From JACVRX01 sp963819885 (GTDB lineage Bacteria; Actinomycetota; Actinomycetes; Jiangellales; Jiangellaceae): DNA of 64,000 bases. Below the pieces are notes generated by a model that searched no databases, was not told the DNA's origin, and was given only the letters and a program-made list of their open reading frames with translations. Shown in pieces: positions 17,412 through 25,315 of the stretch (positions are counted from its first letter, which is position 1; each line of letters begins with the position of its first letter). The DNA lies in NCBI GenBank assembly GCA_963819885.1, contig CAWFXV010000027.1, positions 62,001-126,000 of the forward strand. The letters run 5' to 3'. The translations under genes and the position numbers were made by a program.

Positions 17412-20144
17412 TCAACGCGAAGCGGCCAGTGAGCGAGCGACGCGGCTCAGTTGTTCATTCAGAATGGGCGAGGGCTCTGTGCCGGTGCGGTGCCTGAGGG
17501 CGCGAGCTTCGGCGAGGTGCGCGGCAGCGCGCTGACGGTCGCCTCGATCGTGGTCGAGCACGGCCATCGCCTCGAGCGCGGCTGCTGTGCCACCCAGGTG
17601 GCGCAGGCGTCGACACACGTCGATGGCCTGGTGCAGCAGTGCTTCTGCCCGTTCATACTCGCCGGCCAACACGGCCAGATTGGCCGCCAGAACGCTGGCG
17701 GAGGCGAGTCCTTCCTGATAGCCAATGCTGAGGTATGCGGCGAGGCTTCGCGTTACCAATGCGGCCGCGTCCTCGGTGCGGCCCGCGGCGAGCTCGGCGT
17801 GGGCACGGTAATCGAGGGCACTCCCCAAAACCATCGGTTCGGCCACCGTTTCAGCCAGGATCTCGGCGTCGTTGAGCATGACCTGGCCGGCTTCGTGGTC
17901 TCCGGCCGCGTGGGCGGACCGTCCAGCCAGTGCCGTGATGAGGGCGAGGGTCCATGGCTTGTTCGACCTGATTGCATGCTCTCGGGCGGCCCTGTGCTGT
18001 ACGTCGGCGGCGGTGTAGTCGCCCTGTGCCCAGGCAGCCATGCCGAGCAGGTTGTGTGCAAGGGCGACCAGTTCCTCGTCATGAATGGCCTGGGCGGCGT
18101 CGAGTTGATGGCGCGCTGCGTCGACGGCGACGGCAGTGTCTCCCTGGGCGAGCGCCGAGGATGCCAACACCCTCTGGAGGCGAGCGCGAACGCGAGCGTC
18201 GGTCTCGAAGCTGAGCGCCGATGTGGTCCAGGACCGGAGCTCGGTGAGGTGCCCATCAAGAAACCACGGCCAATAGAGATCGGCGACGAGCCGACCTGCC
18301 GATGCCGAGCGTTCGGCAACGGCATAGGCCGCGGCAGCGCGCAGGTCGTCCGCGCATGCCCTCGCAACTGCCGCCGATGCTGTCGCCTCGACGGTCCGGA
18401 TCCGATCGTCGAGCCGAGCCGCAAGTTCCACGTGGTGCTCGAGGTGACGGTCGCGTGCCCGTTTGCGAATCGTCGTTGTGGCCTGCTCCTGGGCGAACTG
18501 CCGCACCGGGTCGAGGAGGCGGTATTGGGCTTGTCCGGCCAGGTCACGGTCTCGGGCGAGCAGCGATCGCGCAAGCAGGTGTTCTACTGCTCGCGGCGCT
18601 TCGACCCCGACCACGGCGCGCGCCGCGTCGCGGTCGAAGGGCCCCACGAACACGGACAGTGCCGCGAATGCCTCTCGGTCGCTCCCATCGAGGAGTTCAT
18701 GGCTCCACGCGATGACAGCCCGCAGGCTGCGGTGCCTGGGCTCACCCGCTCGCACCTCACCCGCGAGCAGCTCGAGCGGATCGTCCATGCCTTTGGCAAG
18801 CTGCGCCAGCGACAGGGAGGCGGTCCTCGCGGCTGCCAGCTCGAGTGCAAGCGGAAGGCCATCCAGCTTGCGGACAATGGTCCGAATCTCGTCGTTGTCG
18901 ACGTCTGCTATCGGGTCCACCGCCCGGGCGCGTGCCATGAACAGCTCCGCGCCCGCAGCCTCATTGAGCCCGCCAAGACGGATGACGTGCTCGCCAGGCA
19001 CTGTCAACGGCTCGCGGGTGGTCGTCAGGATCCGCAGGTCGGGACACTGCGCGAGCAGGGCGGCGGCGAGTTCGGCCACGCCCTCGACGACGCGCTCACA
19101 GGTGTCGAGGACAAGCAGTCCTTGGTTCCGGGAAAGGTAGTCGCAGAGGTGGTCGGTCTCGTGCCCGGCGGAATCGGCCAGCTGGAGGGCCCGAGCGACA
19201 GCGGTAGCGACGTCTGAATGGTGCGAAACCGGGGCGAGATCCACGAACCACACCGTCCCGGCAGGGGAGCGGGTCGCTGCGGCGACCTCGACGGCGAGCC
19301 TGGTCTTGCCAACTCCTCCGGGTCCGGCGATCGTCACGAGTCGGGCAGCCATCAGCGAGTGCCGCAGTGTGGCAAGTTCCTGCTCACGACCAATCAACGG
19401 ATTCACTGGCAGCGGCGGTGTTGCTGCGGGAAGGTGGGGTGCCGGTACCAGCGTGGGGTCCTGCGCCAACACGGCTGCCAGCACCGCACGCAGCTCGGGT
19501 CCGGGCTCAATCCCGACCTCGTCGACGAGGTAACCGCGAGCCTGCGCGTACGCCTCGAGCGCTTCCACCTGCCGACCATTGGCGTACAGCGCCTTGACCA
19601 GCAACACTCGCAGCCGCTCCCGCAGCGGGTGTTCCTCGACCAGCGCACTAAGTTCAGCAATCACCGCCGACGCCAGGCCCGCGTCGAGATCCTGGGTCAA
19701 GCGGAACTCCAACGCCGCCAGCCGTTCCTCCTCCAGCCGGACTGCTATGGCCCGCGCCCAGGGCTGCTCGGCCCACTCGGCCAGGGCCGGTCCGTGCCAC
19801 ATTGCCAAGGCCTCGCGGTAGCGCCCTGCCCGCGCCAGATCCTCGAAGCGGTCCGCGTCGACCGAGCCCCTCGGGACGTCGAGCCGGTAACCCCCGGTGA
19901 CCGTCACGACAACCCGGGCGCCAAGCCGCCGACGCAGATCACGCACATAGCCCTGAACCAAGTTGGCAGCCGACCGCGGCGGCTGATCGCCCCACAGGGC
20001 GTCCACGATCCGGTCCGTGCTCACGCGTTGACCACGGTTCACCAACAGCACCGCTAACACACTGCGCACCTTGGGTGCAGACAACGGGACCTCGGCGCCG
20101 TCGCCGTCGAGCACTCGTAGGGGGCCGAGTAGCTCGTACTCCAC
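17412..20144 (-). CDS. AfsR/SARP-type regulator with NB-ARC ATPase and TPR repeats
   Basis: A 910-residue regulator. Residues 1-95 are an OmpR-type winged helix (ALWGDQPPRSAANLVQGYVR), about 97-240 a bacterial transcriptional activation domain (BTAD, ending VGIEPGPELRAV), and about 255-530 an NB-ARC ATPase with Walker A GPGGVGKT. The C-terminal 380 residues are TPR-like helices. This is the AfsR architecture, usually tied to secondary metabolism or stress. No biosynthetic cluster is in view; the gene read divergently encodes a small dimeric-barrel protein and is a candidate target. The start is a GTG six bases after a TACCCT box. Confidence 0.9.
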   Translation of the reverse strand: MEYELLGPLRVLDGDGAEVPLSAPKVRSVLAVLLVNRGQRVSTDRIVDALWGDQPPRSAANLVQGYVRDLRRRLGARVVVTVTGGYRLDVPRGSVDADRFEDLARAGRYREALAMWHGPALAEWAEQPWARAIAVRLEEERLAALEFRLTQDLDAGLASAVIAELSALVEEHPLRERLRVLLVKALYANGRQVEALEAYAQARGYLVDEVGIEPGPELRAVLAAVLAQDPTLVPAPHLPAATPPLPVNPLIGREQELATLRHSLMAARLVTIAGPGGVGKTRLAVEVAAATRSPAGTVWFVDLAPVSHHSDVATAVARALQLADSAGHETDHLCDYLSRNQGLLVLDTCERVVEGVAELAAALLAQCPDLRILTTTREPLTVPGEHVIRLGGLNEAAGAELFMARARAVDPIADVDNDEIRTIVRKLDGLPLALELAAARTASLSLAQLAKGMDDPLELLAGEVRAGEPRHRSLRAVIAWSHELLDGSDREAFAALSVFVGPFDRDAARAVVGVEAPRAVEHLLARSLLARDRDLAGQAQYRLLDPVRQFAQEQATTTIRKRARDRHLEHHVELAARLDDRIRTVEATASAAVARACADDLRAAAAYAVAERSASAGRLVADLYWPWFLDGHLTELRSWTTSALSFETDARVRARLQRVLASSALAQGDTAVAVDAARHQLDAAQAIHDEELVALAHNLLGMAAWAQGDYTAADVQHRAAREHAIRSNKPWTLALITALAGRSAHAAGDHEAGQVMLNDAEILAETVAEPMVLGSALDYRAHAELAAGRTEDAAALVTRSLAAYLSIGYQEGLASASVLAANLAVLAGEYERAEALLHQAIDVCRRLRHLGGTAAALEAMAVLDHDRGDRQRAAAHLAEARALRHRTGTEPSPILNEQLSRVARSLAASR

Positions 20145-20150
20145 TCCCGA

Positions 20151-20156
20151 AGGGTA
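20151..20156 (-). promoter_or_regulatory. Probable leaderless -10 box of the SARP regulator
   Basis: On the minus strand TACCCT is followed after six bases by the GTG start of the regulator. No Shine-Dalgarno sequence lies between them, consistent with a leaderless transcript. Confidence 0.45.
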
Positions 20157-20240
20157 CGAACGCCACGGCTCCAGCGGGACTCCAGGGCGGCTCCAGAATC
20201 GGCGGCCAGGCTAGTGCGCAAACGCTCCTAGGGAGGATTC

Positions 20241-20600
20241 ATGGTCATCCACATCGTCCGATTCCGGTCGGCACTCCCGGACCCGCGCATCGCGGAGCTC
20301 TTCAAGGCCCGCGCACCCGAGTATCTCGCCGTTCCCGGGCTGCTTCAGAAGTACTACCTGCGGTTCCGCAGCGGCGAGCACGGCGGCATCTACGTCTGGG
20401 ATCACGCCGCGTCGATGGAGCAGTTCATCGCCGGCGAACTGGCCCGTTCGATCTGCGACGTCTATCGGGTGGAGGAGTCGGTACGTGACGTCGCAGACGT
20501 CGTCCTGACCCTGCGCGGCGGGGACGGCCACTTGACGCGACGTGTGGCGGCAGCACGTGACAGGTCGTCCGGCGCGCTCCGGCGCACGTCGCCATCGTGA
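20241..20600 (+). CDS. Small dimeric alpha/beta-barrel protein, monooxygenase-like (YdhR-like)
   Basis: A 119-residue protein starting MVIHIVRFRSALPD and containing VPGLLQKYYLRF, GGIYVWD and MEQFIAGE, which fit YdhR-like members of the antibiotic-biosynthesis-monooxygenase fold. The last 25 residues (after about VLTLRGG) look unstructured. The ATG has GGGAGG upstream. It diverges from the SARP regulator across about 96 bases, so the two probably share a control region. The substrate is unknown. Confidence 0.65.
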   Translation: MVIHIVRFRSALPDPRIAELFKARAPEYLAVPGLLQKYYLRFRSGEHGGIYVWDHAASMEQFIAGELARSICDVYRVEESVRDVADVVLTLRGGDGHLTRRVAAARDRSSGALRRTSPS

Positions 20601-20618
20601 TCAGCAAAAGGGGTGCCT

Positions 20619-21410
20619 TCACGTGAACCAGTCGGGGAGAGGAGGGCTCGGAGCAAGCGAGGAAAAGTCGCCGCGATCGCGAATCTCGCCAGCGGCGGCG
20701 GCCAGCGCGTTGACCGCGACCCACGTCAGGCTGCCGCCGACGCTGACGCGCCGTGCGCCCGCTTCGACGATCTCCGCCAGGGACAGTTCCTGTCGCGCGA
20801 GCACGTTCACAGGTCTCGAGACGGCTTCGCAGACTGCGCGGATCTCGATCGGGCTTCGTAAGCCGGGCGCATATAGAACGTCGGCGCCGGCCGCTTCGAA
20901 TGCCTGCAGGCGCACGATCGTGTCGTCGAGATCGGGGTTGCCGCGGATGTGGTTCTCGGCGCGAGCGGTCAGCATGAATGGGAAGGCCAGTCGGTGCGCT
21001 GTTTCGGCGGCGGCAGCGACGCGCTCGGCGGCGTGGCTGCGCTCGTAGAGCCATCCTCCGGGGTCGTAGTCCTCGATCGAGGCGCCGACCGCCCCAGCAT
21101 CAGCGACGCGGGTGATGGCCAGCGCTGCGCTCGCGGGCTCGGCGCCGTAGCCGTTCTCGAGATCGACCGAGACGGGAAGGTCGGTCGCCCCGTCGAGCAT
21201 CGCCGCATGCGCGACCACCTCGTCGAGGGTCACGTTGCTGTCCAGCCGCCCGAGCGTGAATGCGAAGCCGGAACTCGTGCTCGCGAGCGCCTTGAAGCCC
21301 AATGCGGCGAGGACGCGGGCGGAGCCTGCGTCCCACGGGTTCGGGATCACGAACGGCTCGCCGCCATGGAGCGCCTGGAAGGCCACTGCCTTCTGCTCCT
21401 GCTCAGTCAT
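20619..21410 (-). CDS. Isocitrate lyase/PEP mutase family protein
   Basis: A 263-residue protein of the ICL/PEPM fold. VIPNPWDAGSARVLAALGFKA opens the barrel; LPVSVDLENGYG carries the Mg2+-binding acidic residues; GASIEDYD follows. The family cleaves or rearranges small oxo-acids; this compact subgroup has no firm substrate. Its ATG overlaps the end of the upstream oxidoreductase gene by eight bases, so the two are probably translated together and may act on the same compound. Confidence 0.85.
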   Translation of the reverse strand: MTEQEQKAVAFQALHGGEPFVIPNPWDAGSARVLAALGFKALASTSSGFAFTLGRLDSNVTLDEVVAHAAMLDGATDLPVSVDLENGYGAEPASAALAITRVADAGAVGASIEDYDPGGWLYERSHAAERVAAAAETAHRLAFPFMLTARAENHIRGNPDLDDTIVRLQAFEAAGADVLYAPGLRSPIEIRAVCEAVSRPVNVLARQELSLAEIVEAGARRVSVGGSLTWVAVNALAAAAGEIRDRGDFSSLAPSPPLPDWFT

Positions 21411-22326
21411 CGACAACGCGGAACACGACCTTGCCACGCTTGCCCCCTGCCATGACGCGCTCGAACGCCGCAGGCGCCTCGGAGAGTCGAAACACCGAGT
21501 CGATCGCGGGACGCAGAGTCCCTTCATCGACGAGGCGTGCGATCTCGACAAGCTGCTCCCGGTCCGGCTCGACGACGAAGTAGGTGGCATGGATCGGTGC
21601 CATGGTGGGCGGAGCCTCTTCTGCCACGGAGACGAGCCGCCCGCCCGGCCGCACCATCGCTTGGGAGCGCAAGAGCAGCTCGCCGCCGACGGTATCGAAG
21701 ACGAGATCGACCGGGGCGATGGCCTCCTCGAGGCGAGCGTCCCTTCCGTCGAACACCTGGTGCGCGCCGAACGCGCGCGCGGCGTCCAAGCTCTCGGGGG
21801 ACGCGGTGCCGATCACGCGGGCGCCGCGCCAGCGCGCAAGCTGCGTCGCGAAATGCCCGACACCGCCCGCTGCGCCGTGGATCAGCACCCGCTCCCCCTC
21901 CTCGAGCCGTCCGTGATCGAAGAGTCCCTGCCAGGCGCTGAGCGCGGCGAGGGGGATCGCTGCGCTTGCGACGTGGTCGAGCGTGGACGGCTTGGGCGCG
22001 AGCAGGCTCGCCGGCACGGCGGCGTACGAGGCCGCGGCGCTGTCTCGATCGAAGCCGGTCAGCGCATAGACCGCCTCGCCGACAGCGACGGTCGCGACGT
22101 CGCCAGCGACGGCCGCCACGATCCCGGAAAGCTCGTACGAGGGCACGGCGGGAAGGCGGTCAACCGGCCACTCGAGCTCGTCGCGAGTAACCGCAGCTGC
22201 GTGCACCTCGATAAGCGCCTCGCCCCCGTGCACGCGCGGCGTCTCGACCTGCTCGTAGCGCAACCCGTCGACGCGGGCGGAATGCAGCCGAACCGCATCC
22301 ATCGTCCCGGGAATTGCCCTAGCCAC
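21403..22326 (-). CDS. NADP-dependent zinc-less MDR oxidoreductase (quinone oxidoreductase type)
   Basis: A 307-residue medium-chain dehydrogenase/reductase. The GroES-like N-terminus lacks the catalytic zinc cysteines; the Rossmann part has VLIHGAAGGVGHFATQLA, the AxxGGVG signature of quinone oxidoreductases. The GTG at 22326 has AAGGAG six bases upstream. It forms an operon with the PEP-mutase-like gene. A TAGTGT box (minus strand, 22396-22401) next to the palindrome GTCCCGGGAC (22385-22394) may be its promoter and operator. Confidence 0.85.
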   Translation of the reverse strand: MARAIPGTMDAVRLHSARVDGLRYEQVETPRVHGGEALIEVHAAAVTRDELEWPVDRLPAVPSYELSGIVAAVAGDVATVAVGEAVYALTGFDRDSAAASYAAVPASLLAPKPSTLDHVASAAIPLAALSAWQGLFDHGRLEEGERVLIHGAAGGVGHFATQLARWRGARVIGTASPESLDAARAFGAHQVFDGRDARLEEAIAPVDLVFDTVGGELLLRSQAMVRPGGRLVSVAEEAPPTMAPIHATYFVVEPDREQLVEIARLVDEGTLRPAIDSVFRLSEAPAAFERVMAGGKRGKVVFRVVDD

Positions 22327-22470
22327 TGTCGACTCCTTCCCCTGGAGAGATTCTCCTTCAACTGCCGGGATTCCAGGACTCAACGTCCCGGGACACTAGA
22401 TCCCGCCGAGCACGAGGCAAACATGATCCACAGGACGCCCGACTACGAGTTTCGTTGCCCCGCTGATCTC

Positions 22471-22491
22471 GGATGATGAGAACGATCATCC
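22471..22491. promoter_or_regulatory. Inverted repeat between divergent oxidoreductase and leuA
   Basis: GGATGAT and ATCATCC form a perfect seven-base dyad with a seven-base spacer. Both flanking genes are read away from it, so it is better placed as an operator than as a terminator. The regulator is unknown. Confidence 0.35.
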
Positions 22492-22521
22492 AGCCAGCGA
22501 GCGGCCCGGACCAGGTTCCAC

Positions 22522-22527
22522 TACGCT
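22522..22527 (+). promoter_or_regulatory. Probable -10 box of the leuA leader transcript
   Basis: TACGCT lies eight bases before the GTG of the leader peptide, so transcription would start at or next to that codon, giving a leaderless leader peptide. Confidence 0.45.
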
Positions 22528-22535
22528 CACGACTC

Positions 22536-22583
22536 GTGCGTCAGGTCGGACTCCTTCTTATCCGCCGCGGCGGGGCCAGCTAG
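22536..22583 (+). CDS. leuL: leuA leader peptide (leucine attenuator)
   Basis: GTG to TAG encodes 15 residues, MRQVGLLLIRRGGAS. Three leucine codons in a row (CTC CTT CTT, two of them rare in this GC-rich genome) make the ribosome a sensor of leucyl-tRNA. It ends about 70 bases before leuA. Leader peptides of this kind precede leuA in several actinobacteria (LEU-type elements). Shortness means no family match can be tested by eye. Confidence 0.75.
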   Translation: MRQVGLLLIRRGGAS

Positions 22584-22591
22584 GCCGGCTC

Positions 22592-22646
22592 CCTCGCCGC
22601 GGAGATGCGCGCTGCCGGTCGCGCCAGGCGAGTCCCGCGAGGAGAG
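22592..22646 (+). promoter_or_regulatory. Alternative RNA pairings masking the leuA ribosome site
   Basis: CCTCGC (22592-22597) can pair with GCGAGG (22637-22642), which overlaps the leuA Shine-Dalgarno GAGGAGAG (22639-22646). The overlapping CTCGCC (22593-22598) can instead pair with GGCGAG (22627-22632). The two pairings exclude each other, as expected of a switch set by ribosome stalling on the leucine codons. Stability has not been computed. Confidence 0.5.
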
Positions 22647-22654
22647 CCAGCACA

Positions 22655-24499
22655 ATGAGTGAGGCAGCAGTACCCCGGTCAGCCGTGCGCAGTTGGCCGC
22701 CCGCCCAGCAGCCGTCGGGCATGTCGATGCACCGGTACCGGCCCTTCCATGAGCAGATCGTCGTCGACCTGCAAGATCGCACCTGGCCGACGCGTCGCAT
22801 TGAGGTCGCCCCGCAATGGTGCGCGGTGGATCTCCGCGATGGCAACCAGGCGCTGATCGACCCGATGAGCCCGGAGCGCAAGAAGCGCATGTTCGACCTG
22901 CTGGTAGCGATGGGCTACAAGCAGATCGAGGTCGGCTTCCCGTCGGCGTCCCGGACTGATTTCGACTTCGTGCGCCAGCTCATCGAGGGCGACCAGATCC
23001 CCGACGACGTCGTCATCCAGGTGCTGACCCAGTGCCGTGAGCCGCTGATCGAACGGACCTTCGAGTCCATTCGCGGAGCTCGCGCAGCGGTCCTGCACTT
23101 CTACAACTCGACGTCCATACTGCAGCGCCGGGTCGTGTTCGGGTTGGACCGGGACGGGATCGCCGACATCGCCACCAGCGCCGCACGGGTCGCTCAGAAG
23201 TACGCAGAGAAGATCACCCCGGACACCGAGATCTACTGGGAGTACTCGCCGGAGTCCTACACCGGCACGGAGCTGGAATTCGCGCTGGACGTCTGCGCCG
23301 GCGTCATCGACGTCGTGGACCCGACGCCGGACCGCAAGATGATCGTGAACCTGCCGGCCACTGTAGAGATGGCGACACCCAACGTGTATGCCGACTCGAT
23401 CGAGTGGATGCACCGCCACCTCCCGCGGCGGGACTCCTTGGTGCTGTCGCTGCATCCACACAACGACCGCGGGACAGCGGTGGCTGCAGCCGAGTTGGGC
23501 GTCCTGGCCGGCGCTGACCGAGTCGAGGGCTGTCTGTTCGGCAATGGCGAGCGCACCGGCAACGTCTGCCTGGTGACCCTCGGCCTGAACCTGTTCAGCC
23601 AGGGCATCGACCCGCAGATCGACTTCTCCGGCATCGACGAAATCCGCCGCACCGTCGAGTACTGCAACCAACTGCCGGTCGGAGAGCGGCACCCATACGG
23701 AGGCGACCTGGTCTTCACGGCGTTCTCGGGCAGCCATCAGGATGCGATCAAGAAAGGCTTCGAGGCGCTGGAAAATGACGCCAAGAAAGCCGGGATGGCC
23801 ATCGAGGACGCCGGCTGGGAGGTCCCGTACCTGCCCATCGACCCCATGGACATCGGCCGCTCGTACGAGGCGGTGATCCGGGTGAACTCGCAGTCCGGCA
23901 AGGGCGGCGTGGCCTACATCATGAAGGCCGAACACCACATGGACCTGCCGCGTCGGCTGCAGATCGAGTTCTCCGGCGTGATCCAGTCGGTCACCGACGG
24001 CGAGGGCGGTGAGATCGAGCCGGCCCGGATGGGGGAGATGTTCCGCGCCGAGTACCTCGATCGGACGGCGCCGCTGGCGTTGAACTCGGTACACACCTCG
24101 TCGGCGGCCGGCGCCAGGGACGCGCTCGAGGTCGGCGTGTACGTCGACGGCGGGCATCGTGTCCTCCGTGGCTCCGGCAACGGCCCGATCGACGCGTTCG
24201 TCAACGCGCTGGGCACGGTCGGCTACGAGGCGCGAGTTCTGGACTATGCCGAGCACGCCATGTCGTCCGGAACCGACGCCAGCGCAGCCGCCTATGTCGA
24301 GTGCTCAGTCGGCGGCCAGGTGTTCTGGGGCGTCGGAATCGACTCGAACATCCTGACTGCGTCGCTCAGGGCGGTCGTGAGCGCGGTCAACCGGGCTGCC
24401 GGGCGACCGAGAGAACCGACGCACCCGCCGATCCTCGGTCATGAGCATGAGAGCCCTGTGATCGAGCTATGGAACCGCGCGCCAAACGCATTCGGGTAG
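22655..24499 (+). CDS. leuA: 2-isopropylmalate synthase
   Basis: A 614-residue enzyme that condenses acetyl-CoA with 2-oxoisovalerate, the first committed step of leucine synthesis. CAVDLRDGNQAL and LHPHNDRGTA (metal-binding histidines near residues 266-268) mark the TIM barrel; the C-terminal 160 residues form the LeuA_dimer domain that senses leucine (GEIEPARMGEMF onward). The N-terminal extension fits the long actinobacterial LeuA class. GAGGAGAG precedes the ATG. Control is likely double: the leader peptide upstream and leucine feedback through the C-terminal domain. Confidence 0.96.
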   Translation: MSEAAVPRSAVRSWPPAQQPSGMSMHRYRPFHEQIVVDLQDRTWPTRRIEVAPQWCAVDLRDGNQALIDPMSPERKKRMFDLLVAMGYKQIEVGFPSASRTDFDFVRQLIEGDQIPDDVVIQVLTQCREPLIERTFESIRGARAAVLHFYNSTSILQRRVVFGLDRDGIADIATSAARVAQKYAEKITPDTEIYWEYSPESYTGTELEFALDVCAGVIDVVDPTPDRKMIVNLPATVEMATPNVYADSIEWMHRHLPRRDSLVLSLHPHNDRGTAVAAAELGVLAGADRVEGCLFGNGERTGNVCLVTLGLNLFSQGIDPQIDFSGIDEIRRTVEYCNQLPVGERHPYGGDLVFTAFSGSHQDAIKKGFEALENDAKKAGMAIEDAGWEVPYLPIDPMDIGRSYEAVIRVNSQSGKGGVAYIMKAEHHMDLPRRLQIEFSGVIQSVTDGEGGEIEPARMGEMFRAEYLDRTAPLALNSVHTSSAAGARDALEVGVYVDGGHRVLRGSGNGPIDAFVNALGTVGYEARVLDYAEHAMSSGTDASAAAYVECSVGGQVFWGVGIDSNILTASLRAVVSAVNRAAGRPREPTHPPILGHEHESPVIELWNRAPNAFG

Positions 24500-24521
24500 G
24501 GACGGCTGAGGCTGTGGCAGC

Positions 24522-24764
24522 TCACTGGGCCGGTGTGAAGTCGAGAAAGGTGTCCGGCTCGGGGTCTTTTGCGTGAGCCGACAGGCCCGGTGGGGCGGGC
24601 TTCGGTCGACGTGGTTCCCGCACACCGGCGCCGCCGGCACCCGGGGAGTGCCCGCCGGGTTGGTCGCCGAACGGGTTCTCGCCGGAGAGGTCGGTGAGAT
24701 CGTCGGGCGCGGTCGTGCGAGCACCCCAGGGGATCCGATGCCCCCGACGACGTCGCCTGGCCAT
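24522..24764 (-). CDS. Possible small basic/proline-rich protein
   Basis: An 80-codon frame starting MARRRRRGHRIPWGART and ending DTFLDFTPAQ, in an otherwise empty stretch of 375 bases between leuA and the barstar-like gene. Third codon positions are strongly G/C, as in real genes here, but frames on the other strand also stay open. There is no ribosome site and I recognise no family. If real, it is convergent with leuA. Confidence 0.4.
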   Translation of the reverse strand: MARRRRRGHRIPWGARTTAPDDLTDLSGENPFGDQPGGHSPGAGGAGVREPRRPKPAPPGLSAHAKDPEPDTFLDFTPAQ

Positions 24765-24874
24765 GCGACCAGTGGACGCTCGGGTTCGCCGAGGGTCAAG
24801 TCTGAGCGTGTCGTTGTTCGCCCGGAGCGCAACAATGGCCCTGTGCGGAGACCTGGCTATGAACCGGGGCCGAC

Positions 24875-25315
24875 GTGAGCGGGCTGGCCGCGCTACTGGC
24901 CGGTCGGCGACCCCCCGGCGTCTACGTGTGGAAGTCGAACGCGGCGGGTGCAGACGTCGCGCATGCGGCACAGAAAGCGCGGTGGACTCCATTCGTCGTG
25001 GACGGGCGAAGTGCCGCGACCAAGGGCGCGTTTCTCGACACAGTCGCGACAGCGTGCGCATTCCCGACCTGGTTCGGTCATGACTGGGGGGCCCTCTCCG
25101 ACTGCCTCGCCGACCTGTCCTGGGCACCGGCCGACCGCGGCTACCTAGTGGTCTACGACGGTTGGGGCATGCTCGCCTGGACCGAACCGCAGAGCTGGCA
25201 CTCGCTCCGGTCGGTGTTCCACGAAGCGTGCGCCAAGTGGGCGGGGACGCCCACCCCCATGGCCGTTCTGCTTCGCGGACCCGGCCCTGCCGACGACTTG
25301 CCTGAACTCAGCTGA
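24875..25315 (+). CDS. Barstar-like RNase inhibitor
   Basis: A 146-residue protein. The pattern FVVDGRSAATKGAFLDTVATA followed by FPTWFGHDWGALSDCLADL is the barstar signature, in which the FGxNWDAL helix blocks the barnase active site (here FGHDWGAL). No barnase or other ribonuclease gene is adjacent. The start is a GTG without a clear ribosome site. Its last eight bases overlap the convergent end of the ATP-grasp gene. Solitary barstar homologues are common in actinobacteria and their partners are usually unknown. Confidence 0.8.
   Translation: MSGLAALLAGRRPPGVYVWKSNAAGADVAHAAQKARWTPFVVDGRSAATKGAFLDTVATACAFPTWFGHDWGALSDCLADLSWAPADRGYLVVYDGWGMLAWTEPQSWHSLRSVFHEACAKWAGTPTPMAVLLRGPGPADDLPELS

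Noticed and set aside
17451..19217. 588-codon open frame on the plus strand inside the SARP regulator
   Set aside because: Antisense to a clear AfsR-like protein; the sequence has no motif and arises from the GC-rich codon pattern.
24573..24878. Plus-strand frame of about 100 codons between leuA and the barstar-like gene
   Set aside because: It opposes the minus-strand candidate at 24522-24764, overlaps the barstar start, and shows no motif; the minus-strand frame has better ends.
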